Shown: one piece after another, positions 16,156 to 22,474 of the stretch
Layout: every line of letters starts with the position of its first letter
How positions within the stretch are numbered: the first letter of the stretch is position 1
Origin: Bacillota bacterium
GTDB lineage: Bacteria; Bacillota; Clostridia; Oscillospirales; Ruminococcaceae
Reading direction: 5' to 3'
DNA length: 28,331 nucleotides
Assembly (NCBI GenBank): GCA_023457355.1
Contig: JAEWLW010000090.1
Coordinates: 1 to 28,331 of the forward strand
The notes under the pieces: model-generated
The model's database searches: none
What the model was told of the DNA's origin: nothing
Seen by the model: the letters and a program-made list of their open reading frames with translations, nothing else
Made by a program: the position numbers and the translations under genes

Positions 16156-16192
16156 GGTGATATCACCAATCGGGATATCACCGCTTAGTATA
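16156..16192 (-). promoter_or_regulatory. promoter region and GGTGATATCACC operator candidate of the PBP gene
   Basis: The minus strand has TATACT at 16187-16192 as the -10, with a weak -35 (TACACA, 16210-16215) 17 nt away. At or just after the expected start lie a perfect 12-bp palindrome GGTGATATCACC (16156-16167) and a further half-site GATATCACC (16174-16182). This arrangement would suit a repressor. Confidence 0.45.
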
Positions 16193-16367
16193 GCACAAAC
16201 AAAGGGGTTTGTGTACATGTATTTTGCCCAAATGTCTTATTGTCAAAGCGCATACCGCGCCGAATTCAGGTCAACAATATCTCCGATAGTTGCATCACGG
16301 ACAAAATGGATGAATCTTCTCGGAGGATTTTCCGATTTTAATCAAACTTGCGCAGGAGATGATAACT

Positions 16368-16715
16368 TTGAAGAAAAAAGTAAACTGGTTCGGCGTTGTG
16401 GCGCTGGCAGTGGCTATATTAGGTGGCGGCGCTTTCGGCATTTGGGCAAAATTTCAGGCGCCGGACATTCCACATGCGACAATGGATGTTGAATCGACCA
16501 TCAGTACCGAGCAGACACCGCAAAAGCCACGTTATCTGTTATCGGGATATCAGGGCAAGCTGGCGGTGTACATGATCGGCAAGAAAGAGCCTGAACTTGT
16601 GTTTGACCGCTATTTGCATTATCTCCCCGATGTGGACCGCATGCGCCTTGAAAAGGGTATTGAGGTCTCGGATTATGCCGAACTGTTGCAGCTTATTGAG
16701 GATTATACCAGTTGA
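16368..16715 (+). CDS. small membrane-anchored protein with BofC-like C-terminal domain
   Basis: A 115-residue protein with a basic N-terminus and one membrane segment (about residues 7-27, WFGVVALAVAILGGGAFGIWA), then an extracytoplasmic domain. The C-terminal half (YLLSGYQGKLAVYMIGK, then LHYLPDVDRMRLEKGIEVSD, then LLQLIEDYTS) resembles the BofC C-terminal domain, a module of sporulation and cell-envelope proteins. In BofC this module modulates the SpoIVB protease. The TTG at 16368 is favoured because AGGAG (16354-16358) is 9 nt upstream, while the in-frame ATG at 16359 directly abuts that site. It is divergent from the class A PBP. Function beyond a likely envelope or sporulation link is not established. 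Confidence 0.7.
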   Translation: MKKKVNWFGVVALAVAILGGGAFGIWAKFQAPDIPHATMDVESTISTEQTPQKPRYLLSGYQGKLAVYMIGKKEPELVFDRYLHYLPDVDRMRLEKGIEVSDYAELLQLIEDYTS

Positions 16716-16885
16716 CAATATATAGAGTGGCAGATTTTTTAAAAAATATTGCATAAAATCCTCTTTGTCATAACCTTTTGGCGCTTGCAAACAAATTGTA
16801 ACCACTCTTTAATTAACAAAGGATGAATTGCCGCGCCCGATGCGGTATTATAGAGCCATAAAATCAATTAAATGAGGAATGGCTG

Positions 16886-17260
16886 ATGACTTTTAAGTTT
16901 GCACATAATAATATAAATGTTTGCGATTTAGACGCCAGCATTGCGTTTTATAAAAAAGCGCTCGGATTAAGCGAAGTGCGCCGCAAGAGCGCTGCGGATG
17001 GCAGCTTTACACTGGCGTTTCTCTCGGATGGCAGCAGTGAGCATCAGCTTGAGCTGACTTGGTTGCGTGATCACACCGATCCTTACAACCTGGGCGAAAA
17101 TGAAATTCACATCGCGTTTCGCACCGATGATTTTGAGTCGGCACACGCGCTGCACAGCGAGATGGGCTGCATCTGCTATGAAAACAAGGCCATGGGCATT
17201 TATTTTATCAGCGATCCCGATGGCTACTGGCTTGAGATTTTGCCGCCGGAGCGTCATTAA
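16886..17260 (+). CDS. VOC family protein (glyoxalase I-like)
   Basis: A 124-residue protein of the vicinal oxygen chelate superfamily with the two-module beta-alpha-beta-beta-beta fold. All four expected metal ligands are present: His7 (KFAHNNINV), Glu56 (QLELTW), His75 (NEIHIAF) and Glu117 (YWLEILPP). The AFYKKALGL and YFISDPDGYWLE signatures fit lactoylglutathione lyase-type glyoxalase I, which isomerises the hemithioacetal of methylglyoxal. The length matches bacterial Ni/Zn glyoxalase I. The thiol in a clostridial host is uncertain, so the exact substrate is not claimed. It stands alone, with hairpins and a terminator downstream. Confidence 0.88.
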   Translation: MTFKFAHNNINVCDLDASIAFYKKALGLSEVRRKSAADGSFTLAFLSDGSSEHQLELTWLRDHTDPYNLGENEIHIAFRTDDFESAHALHSEMGCICYENKAMGIYFISDPDGYWLEILPPERH

Positions 17261-17276
17261 CATTAGAATTTACGTT

Positions 17277-17343
17277 AAGAAGGTACTCTCCTAAAGCCTT
17301 CTTGGACTCATAAATCGAGGGCGCTCTCCATTAAAAGCCCTCG
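17277..17343. repeat. two short tandem hairpins downstream of the VOC gene
   Basis: AAGAAGG/CCTTCTT (17277-17283 and 17297-17303) and CGAGGGC/GCCCTCG (17316-17322 and 17337-17343) precede the terminator. Neither has a T-tract. Confidence 0.4.
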
Positions 17344-17367
17344 CGTTCGTTCAAACTCTCCTTAAAT

Positions 17368-17405
17368 ACAGAGGCCCGTCATTTATGGCGGGCCTCTGTT
17401 ATTTG
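17368..17405 (+). terminator. intrinsic terminator of the VOC gene
   Basis: ACAGAGGCCCG (17368-17378) pairs with CGGGCCTCTGT (17389-17399), followed by TATTTGT. Confidence 0.8.
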
Positions 17406-17605
17406 TCAGAACCCGGTATGATTCGCATCTTATAAGAATAGCCTGTATTATATGGTCACACCGTTTAAAAATCGAATTATGTTTGCGGTCTATTTGGGTT
17501 TCGCCGCGTTATTATCCTTGGGGGTATCAGCGTCTGGTTTGCCGCCTTAGCTCACCCAAAAGATCTTCGCAAGTCCTGCAATGATTTCCAAGCGGTTTGA
17601 CTACG
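17406..17605. other. gap upstream of the AgcS gene, no supported gene
   Basis: It contains a hydrophobic 32-codon frame (about 17451-17549, with MFAVYLGFAALLSLGVSASG) lacking a ribosome binding site. This may be a gene remnant or chance. Confidence 0.3.
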
Positions 17606-17645
17606 GCAACAAAACGCTTTAACAGGAAAGTTTTGTTGCTATAAT
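17606..17645 (+). promoter_or_regulatory. promoter with perfect inverted repeat, upstream of the AgcS gene
   Basis: GCAACAAAAC (17606-17615) and GTTTTGTTGC (17630-17639) form a perfect 10-bp inverted repeat with a 14-nt spacer. The right arm directly abuts TATAAT (17640-17645), giving an extended -10 (TGCTATAAT). The weak -35 lies in the spacer, so a protein bound to the repeat would cover the promoter. Confidence 0.5.
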
Positions 17646-17753
17646 AGGGATTTCCATGGCGTTGCTGCTCGCCGCTTACGCGGTAATCGCAGCAAACCGT
17701 CAATAGCAATTTTCCTTTATCAAAGTAAATTTGCTATAGAGGAGGGGACACCA

Positions 17754-19088
17754 TTGACCGACATGCTGCTGGAACGTGCCGCCGGGGCCCTGTGGGGACC
17801 GTTTACGATGGTTATCATTTTAGGACTGGGCGGCTACCTGACGATTAAAACCCGCTTTTTTTCACTCAGGAGCCTGCCGCGGGCATTTAAAAATATCTTC
17901 CGTGACATGGGCGGCAAACAAAAAGAAAAGGGTGATGTTTCCGCGTTCATGGCCATGAGTACGGCACTGGGGGCCACCATGGGAACCGGTAATATTGTCG
18001 GGGTGGCTACCGCCTTAGTGGCGGGGGGACCGGGTGCGGTGGTGTGGATGCAATTAGCCGCTCTGGCCGGCATGATGATCAAATTCGGCGAAGTGGCGCT
18101 GGCGGTTAAATATAAACGCCGGGGCGCGGGGCCGATGGGGTATCTTCACGCGTTGGGTAAACTGGGCGGTGTGCTCGCCGTTTTATTTGCCGTCAGCTGC
18201 GTGGTGGCATCCTTGGGCACCGGCAATATGACGCAATCAAATTCCGCAGCGCAGGCGCTGGCACATTTTTCAATTTCGCCTGCGCTGTGTGCTGCGGTGC
18301 TGGGACTGTTCACATGGGTGGCCACCGGTAAGGGCGTACGGGGAATTATGCTACTTTCCGCCTGGATTGTACCGGTGATCACGGTTGGATATCTCGCTTT
18401 ATCCATTGCAGCAGTGTGGCAGGGCAGAGCACAGCTGCCAAACGCAGTCGGCGAGATGTTTGCACAGGCTTTTGGTCTGCGTGCGGCTGCCGGTGGAACC
18501 ATTGGATATACCGTGCGCAGCGCCATGCGGTTTGGTCTGGCTCGCGGCGTATTTTCCAACGAGGCCGGAATGGGGTCCAGCCCGATTGCACACGCTCAGT
18601 CGGACAGTCACGACCCGGTGGCGCAGGGCATGTGGGGCATTCTGGAGGTTTTTATTGATACGACACTCTCCTGTACGCTGACGGCGCTTGTGCTGTTGAC
18701 TGCGGATGGCGGCGGTCTGCTATACGGGGTGCACGATGGCGCCGCGCTGGCTATACGCAGTTTTTCGACGCTGCTGGGCGGGCAATGGGGGGCGCTGGTG
18801 GCGGTGTTTATCGCGCTTTTCGGTGTGACTTCGGTATGCGGCTGGTATACTTATGGCAAAACGGCCTTGGAATATCTTTTGCCTGAGTCTTCTGCCGCAC
18901 CAAAGGTTTACCGCATTTTATATGCGGTGGGGGTGTCGCTGGGCGCGCTTTGGAGCGTGCGCAAAATCTGGTTGTTAAGCGACCTGTTAACCGGCCTGAT
19001 GATGCTGTTTAATATGCTGGGGCTGCTGTTCCTCTCGCGAGAGGTGCTGCAAATTGTGTCCTTATATGACCGGAAACGCAAAGAATAA
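17754..19088 (+). CDS. sodium:alanine/glycine symporter, AgcS (AlsT) family
   Basis: Membrane transporter importing alanine or glycine with Na+ (AGCS family, APC superfamily), 444 residues. There are about ten to eleven hydrophobic segments. Family signatures include LGGYLTIKTRFF near the N-terminus, FMAMSTALGATMGTGNIVGVATAL (first substrate/Na+ region), VASLGTGNMTQSNS, and the highly conserved RGVFSNEAGMGSSPIAHAQS. The start is TTG at 17754, with GAGGAGGGG 7-8 nt upstream; an ATG at 17763 is an alternative. An imperfect hairpin ATAGCAA/TTGCTAT (17703-17709 and 17731-17737) ends just before the ribosome binding site. It is monocistronic; substrate preference cannot be told from the sequence. 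Confidence 0.95.
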   Translation: MTDMLLERAAGALWGPFTMVIILGLGGYLTIKTRFFSLRSLPRAFKNIFRDMGGKQKEKGDVSAFMAMSTALGATMGTGNIVGVATALVAGGPGAVVWMQLAALAGMMIKFGEVALAVKYKRRGAGPMGYLHALGKLGGVLAVLFAVSCVVASLGTGNMTQSNSAAQALAHFSISPALCAAVLGLFTWVATGKGVRGIMLLSAWIVPVITVGYLALSIAAVWQGRAQLPNAVGEMFAQAFGLRAAAGGTIGYTVRSAMRFGLARGVFSNEAGMGSSPIAHAQSDSHDPVAQGMWGILEVFIDTTLSCTLTALVLLTADGGGLLYGVHDGAALAIRSFSTLLGGQWGALVAVFIALFGVTSVCGWYTYGKTALEYLLPESSAAPKVYRILYAVGVSLGALWSVRKIWLLSDLLTGLMMLFNMLGLLFLSREVLQIVSLYDRKRKE

Positions 19089-19110
19089 GTGAAAATTTTG
19101 GGGATTTTAC

Positions 19111-19139
19111 TTGCACTGCGGTCAACGCTGTGTTATGAT
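19111..19139 (+). promoter_or_regulatory. promoter of the riboswitch-antiporter unit
   Basis: TTGCAC (19111-19116), a 17-nt spacer, and TATGAT (19134-19139). The transcript should start near 19146, only a few bases before the riboswitch aptamer. Confidence 0.75.
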
Positions 19140-19147
19140 AACATCCA

Positions 19148-19240
19148 TTGGGGAATGAAGTTCTCCCCTGGGGTGCCCAGAACCGCTTTTAGCTGATGAC
19201 TTCTGCGATTTGTACGCAGAAATTATCAGCTTTTATTTTA
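19148..19240 (+). promoter_or_regulatory. fluoride riboswitch (crcB motif) with overlapping terminator
   Basis: The leader closely follows the crcB-motif fluoride aptamer. P1 is GGGGA/TCTCCCC enclosing ATGAAGT (19150-19168). A linker with an extra CTGGG/CCCAG hairpin comes next, then AACCGC, the small hairpin GCT-TTT-AGC (19185-19193), and the invariant-type TGATGACTTCTGCG (19194-19207). The expected pseudoknot GAAGT (19157-19161) with ACTTC (19199-19203) can form. The same 3' strand is used in a terminator, AGCTGAT + TTCTGCG with CGCAGAA + ATCAGCT (19191-19231), followed by TTTATTTTA. Ligand binding would thus block the terminator, giving an ON switch for the antiporter gene. The inserted CTGGG hairpin is unusual. 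Confidence 0.85.
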
Positions 19241-19258
19241 TGATCGGGGAGAAAACGA

Positions 19259-20446
19259 ATGCTAACCAGTCTTGCTTTAATTTTTTTAATGGGTTTATTA
19301 TTTGGCGTTATATTTGAACGCCTGAAGTTGCCGCCGCTTTTAGGAATGATTGTAACCGGTATTCTTCTGGGCCCCCACGCGCTTAACCTTCTGGATCAGT
19401 CCATCCTGAATATTTCGTCCGAACTCCGCCAGCTGGCGCTGGTTATCATCCTGACGCGCGCGGGGCTTTCTCTTGATATAGCCGATTTGAAAAAGGTTGG
19501 GCGGCCCGCGGTGCTGATGTGTTTTCTTCCTTCCTGCCTGGAAATAATCGGCGTTTTGCTGTTGGCACCGCGGCTATGGGGCTTCACCCTGTTGCAGGCC
19601 GCCGTTATGGGTAGCGTTTTAGCGGCCGTTTCGCTCGCGGTTGTTGTACCGCTTATGATCACGATTATGGCGCAGGGGTATGGCAAAAAGCGGGGTATTC
19701 CGCAGCTGATTCTCGCCAGCTCTTCGGTGGATAACGTTTTTGTACTGGTGCTGTTTACGGCGCTGGTTTCGCTGGCGGCGGGTGGAGAGGTTTCGGCGGC
19801 GCGGCTGGTGGATGTCCCGATCGCCATCCTGGTGGGCGTGCTGGCTGGCGTCTTGTCCGGAATGGCGCTCATGGCCCTCTTTAAACATTTTTCAATGCGC
19901 AACTCCATAAAAATTATAATTTTGCTAAGCGTTTCCTTCTTGCTGCTGGAATGCCAAAAACAGCTCGAAGGTATTGTACCGATGTCCGGGCTGCTGGCCA
20001 TTATGAGCCTCGCGATCGTGATTTATCAAAGTTGCCCGGAACTGGCCGGCCGGCTGTCGGAAAAATATAATAAGCTTTGGCTTGCCGCACAGATTTTACT
20101 GTTTGTGCTGGTGGGCGCAATTGTGGATTTAAAATATGTGCGTGCACAGGGTGTTGTGGCTGCCGTGATTGTGGTGGGCGCGCTGCTTTTTCGTATGATG
20201 GGGGTGTGGGTTTGCTTTATTAAGACGCAAATTCCCTCGCGGGAAAAATACTTTTGTCTACTGGCATATACGCCAAAAGCAACGATGCAGGCTGCCATTG
20301 GCGCCATACCGCTTTCAATGGGGTTGGCTGGGGGGCAGCAGGTGTTAACGGTGGCCGTGCTGTCTATTCTAATCACGGCGCCGCTTGGCGCGATGGCTAT
20401 TGACCGGCTTTATAAGAAGCTGCTTGAACAGGATGGCGATTCCTGA
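19259..20446 (+). CDS. CPA-family cation:proton antiporter under fluoride riboswitch control
   Basis: Integral membrane Na+(or K+)/H+ antiporter of the CPA superfamily, 395 residues with about 11-13 hydrophobic segments. N-terminal signatures are GVIFERLKLPPLLGMIVTGILLGP and ELRQLALVIILTRAGLSLD, typical of Kef/NhaP-like exchangers. The core ion-binding helix likely contains Asp158-Asn159 in LASSSVDNVFVLVLF. There is no RCK/TrkA-N domain, so it is a minimal exchanger. ATG at 19259 with GGGGAGA upstream. Known fluoride riboswitches control fluoride exporters (CrcB/Fluc, CLC-F) and, in some bacteria, Na+/H+ antiporters. The latter may counter ion or pH stress during fluoride exposure. No crcB or CLC-F gene lies in the window. 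Confidence 0.9.
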   Translation: MLTSLALIFLMGLLFGVIFERLKLPPLLGMIVTGILLGPHALNLLDQSILNISSELRQLALVIILTRAGLSLDIADLKKVGRPAVLMCFLPSCLEIIGVLLLAPRLWGFTLLQAAVMGSVLAAVSLAVVVPLMITIMAQGYGKKRGIPQLILASSSVDNVFVLVLFTALVSLAAGGEVSAARLVDVPIAILVGVLAGVLSGMALMALFKHFSMRNSIKIIILLSVSFLLLECQKQLEGIVPMSGLLAIMSLAIVIYQSCPELAGRLSEKYNKLWLAAQILLFVLVGAIVDLKYVRAQGVVAAVIVVGALLFRMMGVWVCFIKTQIPSREKYFCLLAYTPKATMQAAIGAIPLSMGLAGGQQVLTVAVLSILITAPLGAMAIDRLYKKLLEQDGDS

Positions 20447-20449
20447 AAC

Positions 20450-20700
20450 AACGGCGGAGCCAATGTGTAACAAAACAGCGCTGTAACAATGAATGGAGAA
20501 AGGCACTGTTGAAAAAGTGGGTTATGTAAGGCAAAGCCACGGAGAAACAGTGTGAAGCAACAACGGAGCAAGCGTCTGACGGTAAGCCCGCGCTTTCCGC
20601 CCGAAGGGTGAAAAAGACCAGGCGTAGCGTCAGACTTTTGCCACAAGCGGCAGGTTGCCGCCACGCTTTTCCCCCGTTACACAGCGCCATGCAATTAAAC
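20450..20700. repeat. copy A of a dispersed imperfect repeat
   Basis: Non-coding stretch of unusual composition. Blocks shared with 27950-28110 include GTGGGTTATGTAAGGCAAAG (versus GTGGATTTTGTAAAGCAAAG) and a following GTGTGAA block. They also include AAGCCCGCGCTTTCCGC (versus GAGCCCCCGCTTTCGCG) leading into AAAAAG, and a GC-rich CACAAGCGGC block in a different order. It also has internal inverted repeats (GTCTGACG/CGTCAGAC and GCGGCA/TGCCGC). It probably belongs to a multicopy intergenic repeat family. Confidence 0.5.
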
Positions 20701-20716
20701 TGGACGGATGGCGCAA

Positions 20717-22423
20717 TCAGGAGCCGTCAGGGGACAGTTCACGCATATAATAAAATGTCTGGAGCAGGTTTAAGGCGCCAAAGCCCCAATGTGAGTTAGG
20801 GTAACTCATATCATTGCTGCGCTCACAGCCGCGCACCAGATAGGCCTTGATCGCCGGGGTACAAAAGCTATAATCATGTCCGTTGACGATGGCCCACTGC
20901 AACAGCAACGCGCAAGCGCCGGAAGTGATGGCTGCGGCGATGCTGGTGCCGCTCATATAACCGTATCCCGTAGGGTAGATGCCGCCGATCTGATAGCCCG
21001 GTGCCGCGAGGTCCGGCGCCAGGGGACTTATACGCGTGGGCCCCCACGAAGACATGGCATAGAGCGATTCGCTATCCGAATCGGTGGCGCCGCAGCGGAT
21101 TGTTCCCAGGCCTGTGGCAGGATAGGTGATGGTATAATAGGGATCTGAGGTCAAAAATTCCACGCTGGGCGAAACGAAGCCAACTAATGGCAGCCAGGCT
21201 TGGACTGTCCCGTTTAAGATAATATCCCCATAGACGGTGATGGTCCAGATGCCGGGCGTGGCATCGAGAATTTTGACGATCGTCACCTGATCGCCGCTGC
21301 CCTCAATCGGAAAGTGGTAAGAAATGCTGACCTCGGAGCGTTCCAGCACCAAACGCGTGGTCATCGTGAACGCGGCCTTGGCCGGAACCCGCCCAACCAA
21401 TTCACCGGTTGGAGATCGCAATGATATGGAGGTTCTGTCGCTGATATTGTTGGTGATAACCATAAAAATATCTCCGGCATCCTCGCCGGCCCGTATATCA
21501 ATATCCACAGGTTCTTTGTCGGGCGAAAATTTTTTATAAAAATGACGCTTGGTTTGGTTTTCATTCCCGGCTGAGACGCATACGCAAAAGCCGGGGATGC
21601 TGGAGACGGAATATAAATATTCTTCACAGGGGCTGTAACCGTCGTGGCTGTCGTAATCTGAACCCAGACCGATGCATATTACCGCCGGGCGGTGTAGTTC
21701 AGTAGCTTTTTTGACAATGTATTCGACACCCAGCATCAGAAAAGAAGCTTCAAAGGCGTTTTCTTGTTCCTTAGGCACCACAAACCGCTCAAGATAATGC
21801 GGGTATGCTTTTTTGAGTTTAACCATAATAATGTCGGCGTTCGGCGCGGCACCTATAAAATCACCGACGGGCTCGGCGGCTGCGACCGAGGCAAGAAAAG
21901 TGCCGTGCCCCACTTCATCGCGATGCGCAACAACTTCAAAAGGATTCTCTGATGCCAGCGCAGTGTTGATCTGTTCGTTGGTATATTCCGTTCCCAGCGG
22001 AAAACCGTCCGGCGGTGTGCCAGGAATGGATTGATCGTAGATGTATTGGATCTTGCTGGTGCCGTCTTCCTTTTTAAAAATATCCTGCGTATAGTCAATT
22101 CCGGTGTCAATAAAGCCGATCAGCACATCTGTCCCATCCAAATTGAGATGGGGCTGTTGCTGAACCTGGATAATGCCCGCTGACTCCAGACTGGGCCGGA
22201 CGGTGAGCCCCATAACAGTCGGCACACTGTTTATAAAGTCGGTACCCATGTAGGAGATCATTTCCTGATAGTCTTCAATCTTTGCATAACAAATGGTATA
22301 GGTGCCCTGGATTGTGTGACTTGTGATAAGACCCGGATGGTTTAAAACAATTTGGTCATAATAAGCGTCTTTTCTGATTATAAAATCAACAATATCCGGT
22401 GCATAAAGTGTATCCTGGTCCAA
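20717..22423 (-). CDS. Csp-like subtilisin-family serine protease (S8), second of tandem pair
   Basis: A 568-residue protease of the clostridial Csp group (CspA/B/C-like). Members activate the pro-form of the cortex hydrolase SleC during spore germination. The N-terminal about 90 residues look like the Csp prodomain (VDFIIRKDAYYDQIVLNHPG). The catalytic triad is intact: Asp106 (GFIDTGID), His173 (DEVGHGTFLASV), Ser494 (YMSGTSIAAA); the oxyanion Asn is in SAGNENQ. A jelly-roll-like insertion typical of Csp proteases (about 330-430) lies before the serine. No Sec signal peptide is seen, as for other Csp proteins. Start TTG at 22423 with AAGGAGG 7 nt away. It lies 51 nt downstream of its paralogue, in the same operon. 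Confidence 0.9.
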   Translation of the reverse strand: MDQDTLYAPDIVDFIIRKDAYYDQIVLNHPGLITSHTIQGTYTICYAKIEDYQEMISYMGTDFINSVPTVMGLTVRPSLESAGIIQVQQQPHLNLDGTDVLIGFIDTGIDYTQDIFKKEDGTSKIQYIYDQSIPGTPPDGFPLGTEYTNEQINTALASENPFEVVAHRDEVGHGTFLASVAAAEPVGDFIGAAPNADIIMVKLKKAYPHYLERFVVPKEQENAFEASFLMLGVEYIVKKATELHRPAVICIGLGSDYDSHDGYSPCEEYLYSVSSIPGFCVCVSAGNENQTKRHFYKKFSPDKEPVDIDIRAGEDAGDIFMVITNNISDRTSISLRSPTGELVGRVPAKAAFTMTTRLVLERSEVSISYHFPIEGSGDQVTIVKILDATPGIWTITVYGDIILNGTVQAWLPLVGFVSPSVEFLTSDPYYTITYPATGLGTIRCGATDSDSESLYAMSSWGPTRISPLAPDLAAPGYQIGGIYPTGYGYMSGTSIAAAITSGACALLLQWAIVNGHDYSFCTPAIKAYLVRGCERSNDMSYPNSHWGFGALNLLQTFYYMRELSPDGS

Positions 22424-22474
22424 AGAATAGCCTCCTTACCAGAGCGCCGGCGAATAGCCGCCCACCCATCGCAT

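Noticed and set aside
16359..16367. ATG start for the BofC-like protein
   Set aside because: It directly abuts the AGGAG sequence, leaving no spacing; the TTG at 16368 is correctly spaced.
17754..17762. Glycine riboswitch before the AgcS gene
   Set aside because: The leader lacks the conserved GGAGAG and CCGAAGG-type elements; only inverted repeats are seen.
19148..19240. Manganese (yybP-ykoY), lithium (nhaA-I) or sodium (DUF1646) riboswitch
   Set aside because: The downstream antiporter made these tempting, but the ordered motifs and the pseudoknot fit the fluoride motif much better. A covariance search should confirm.
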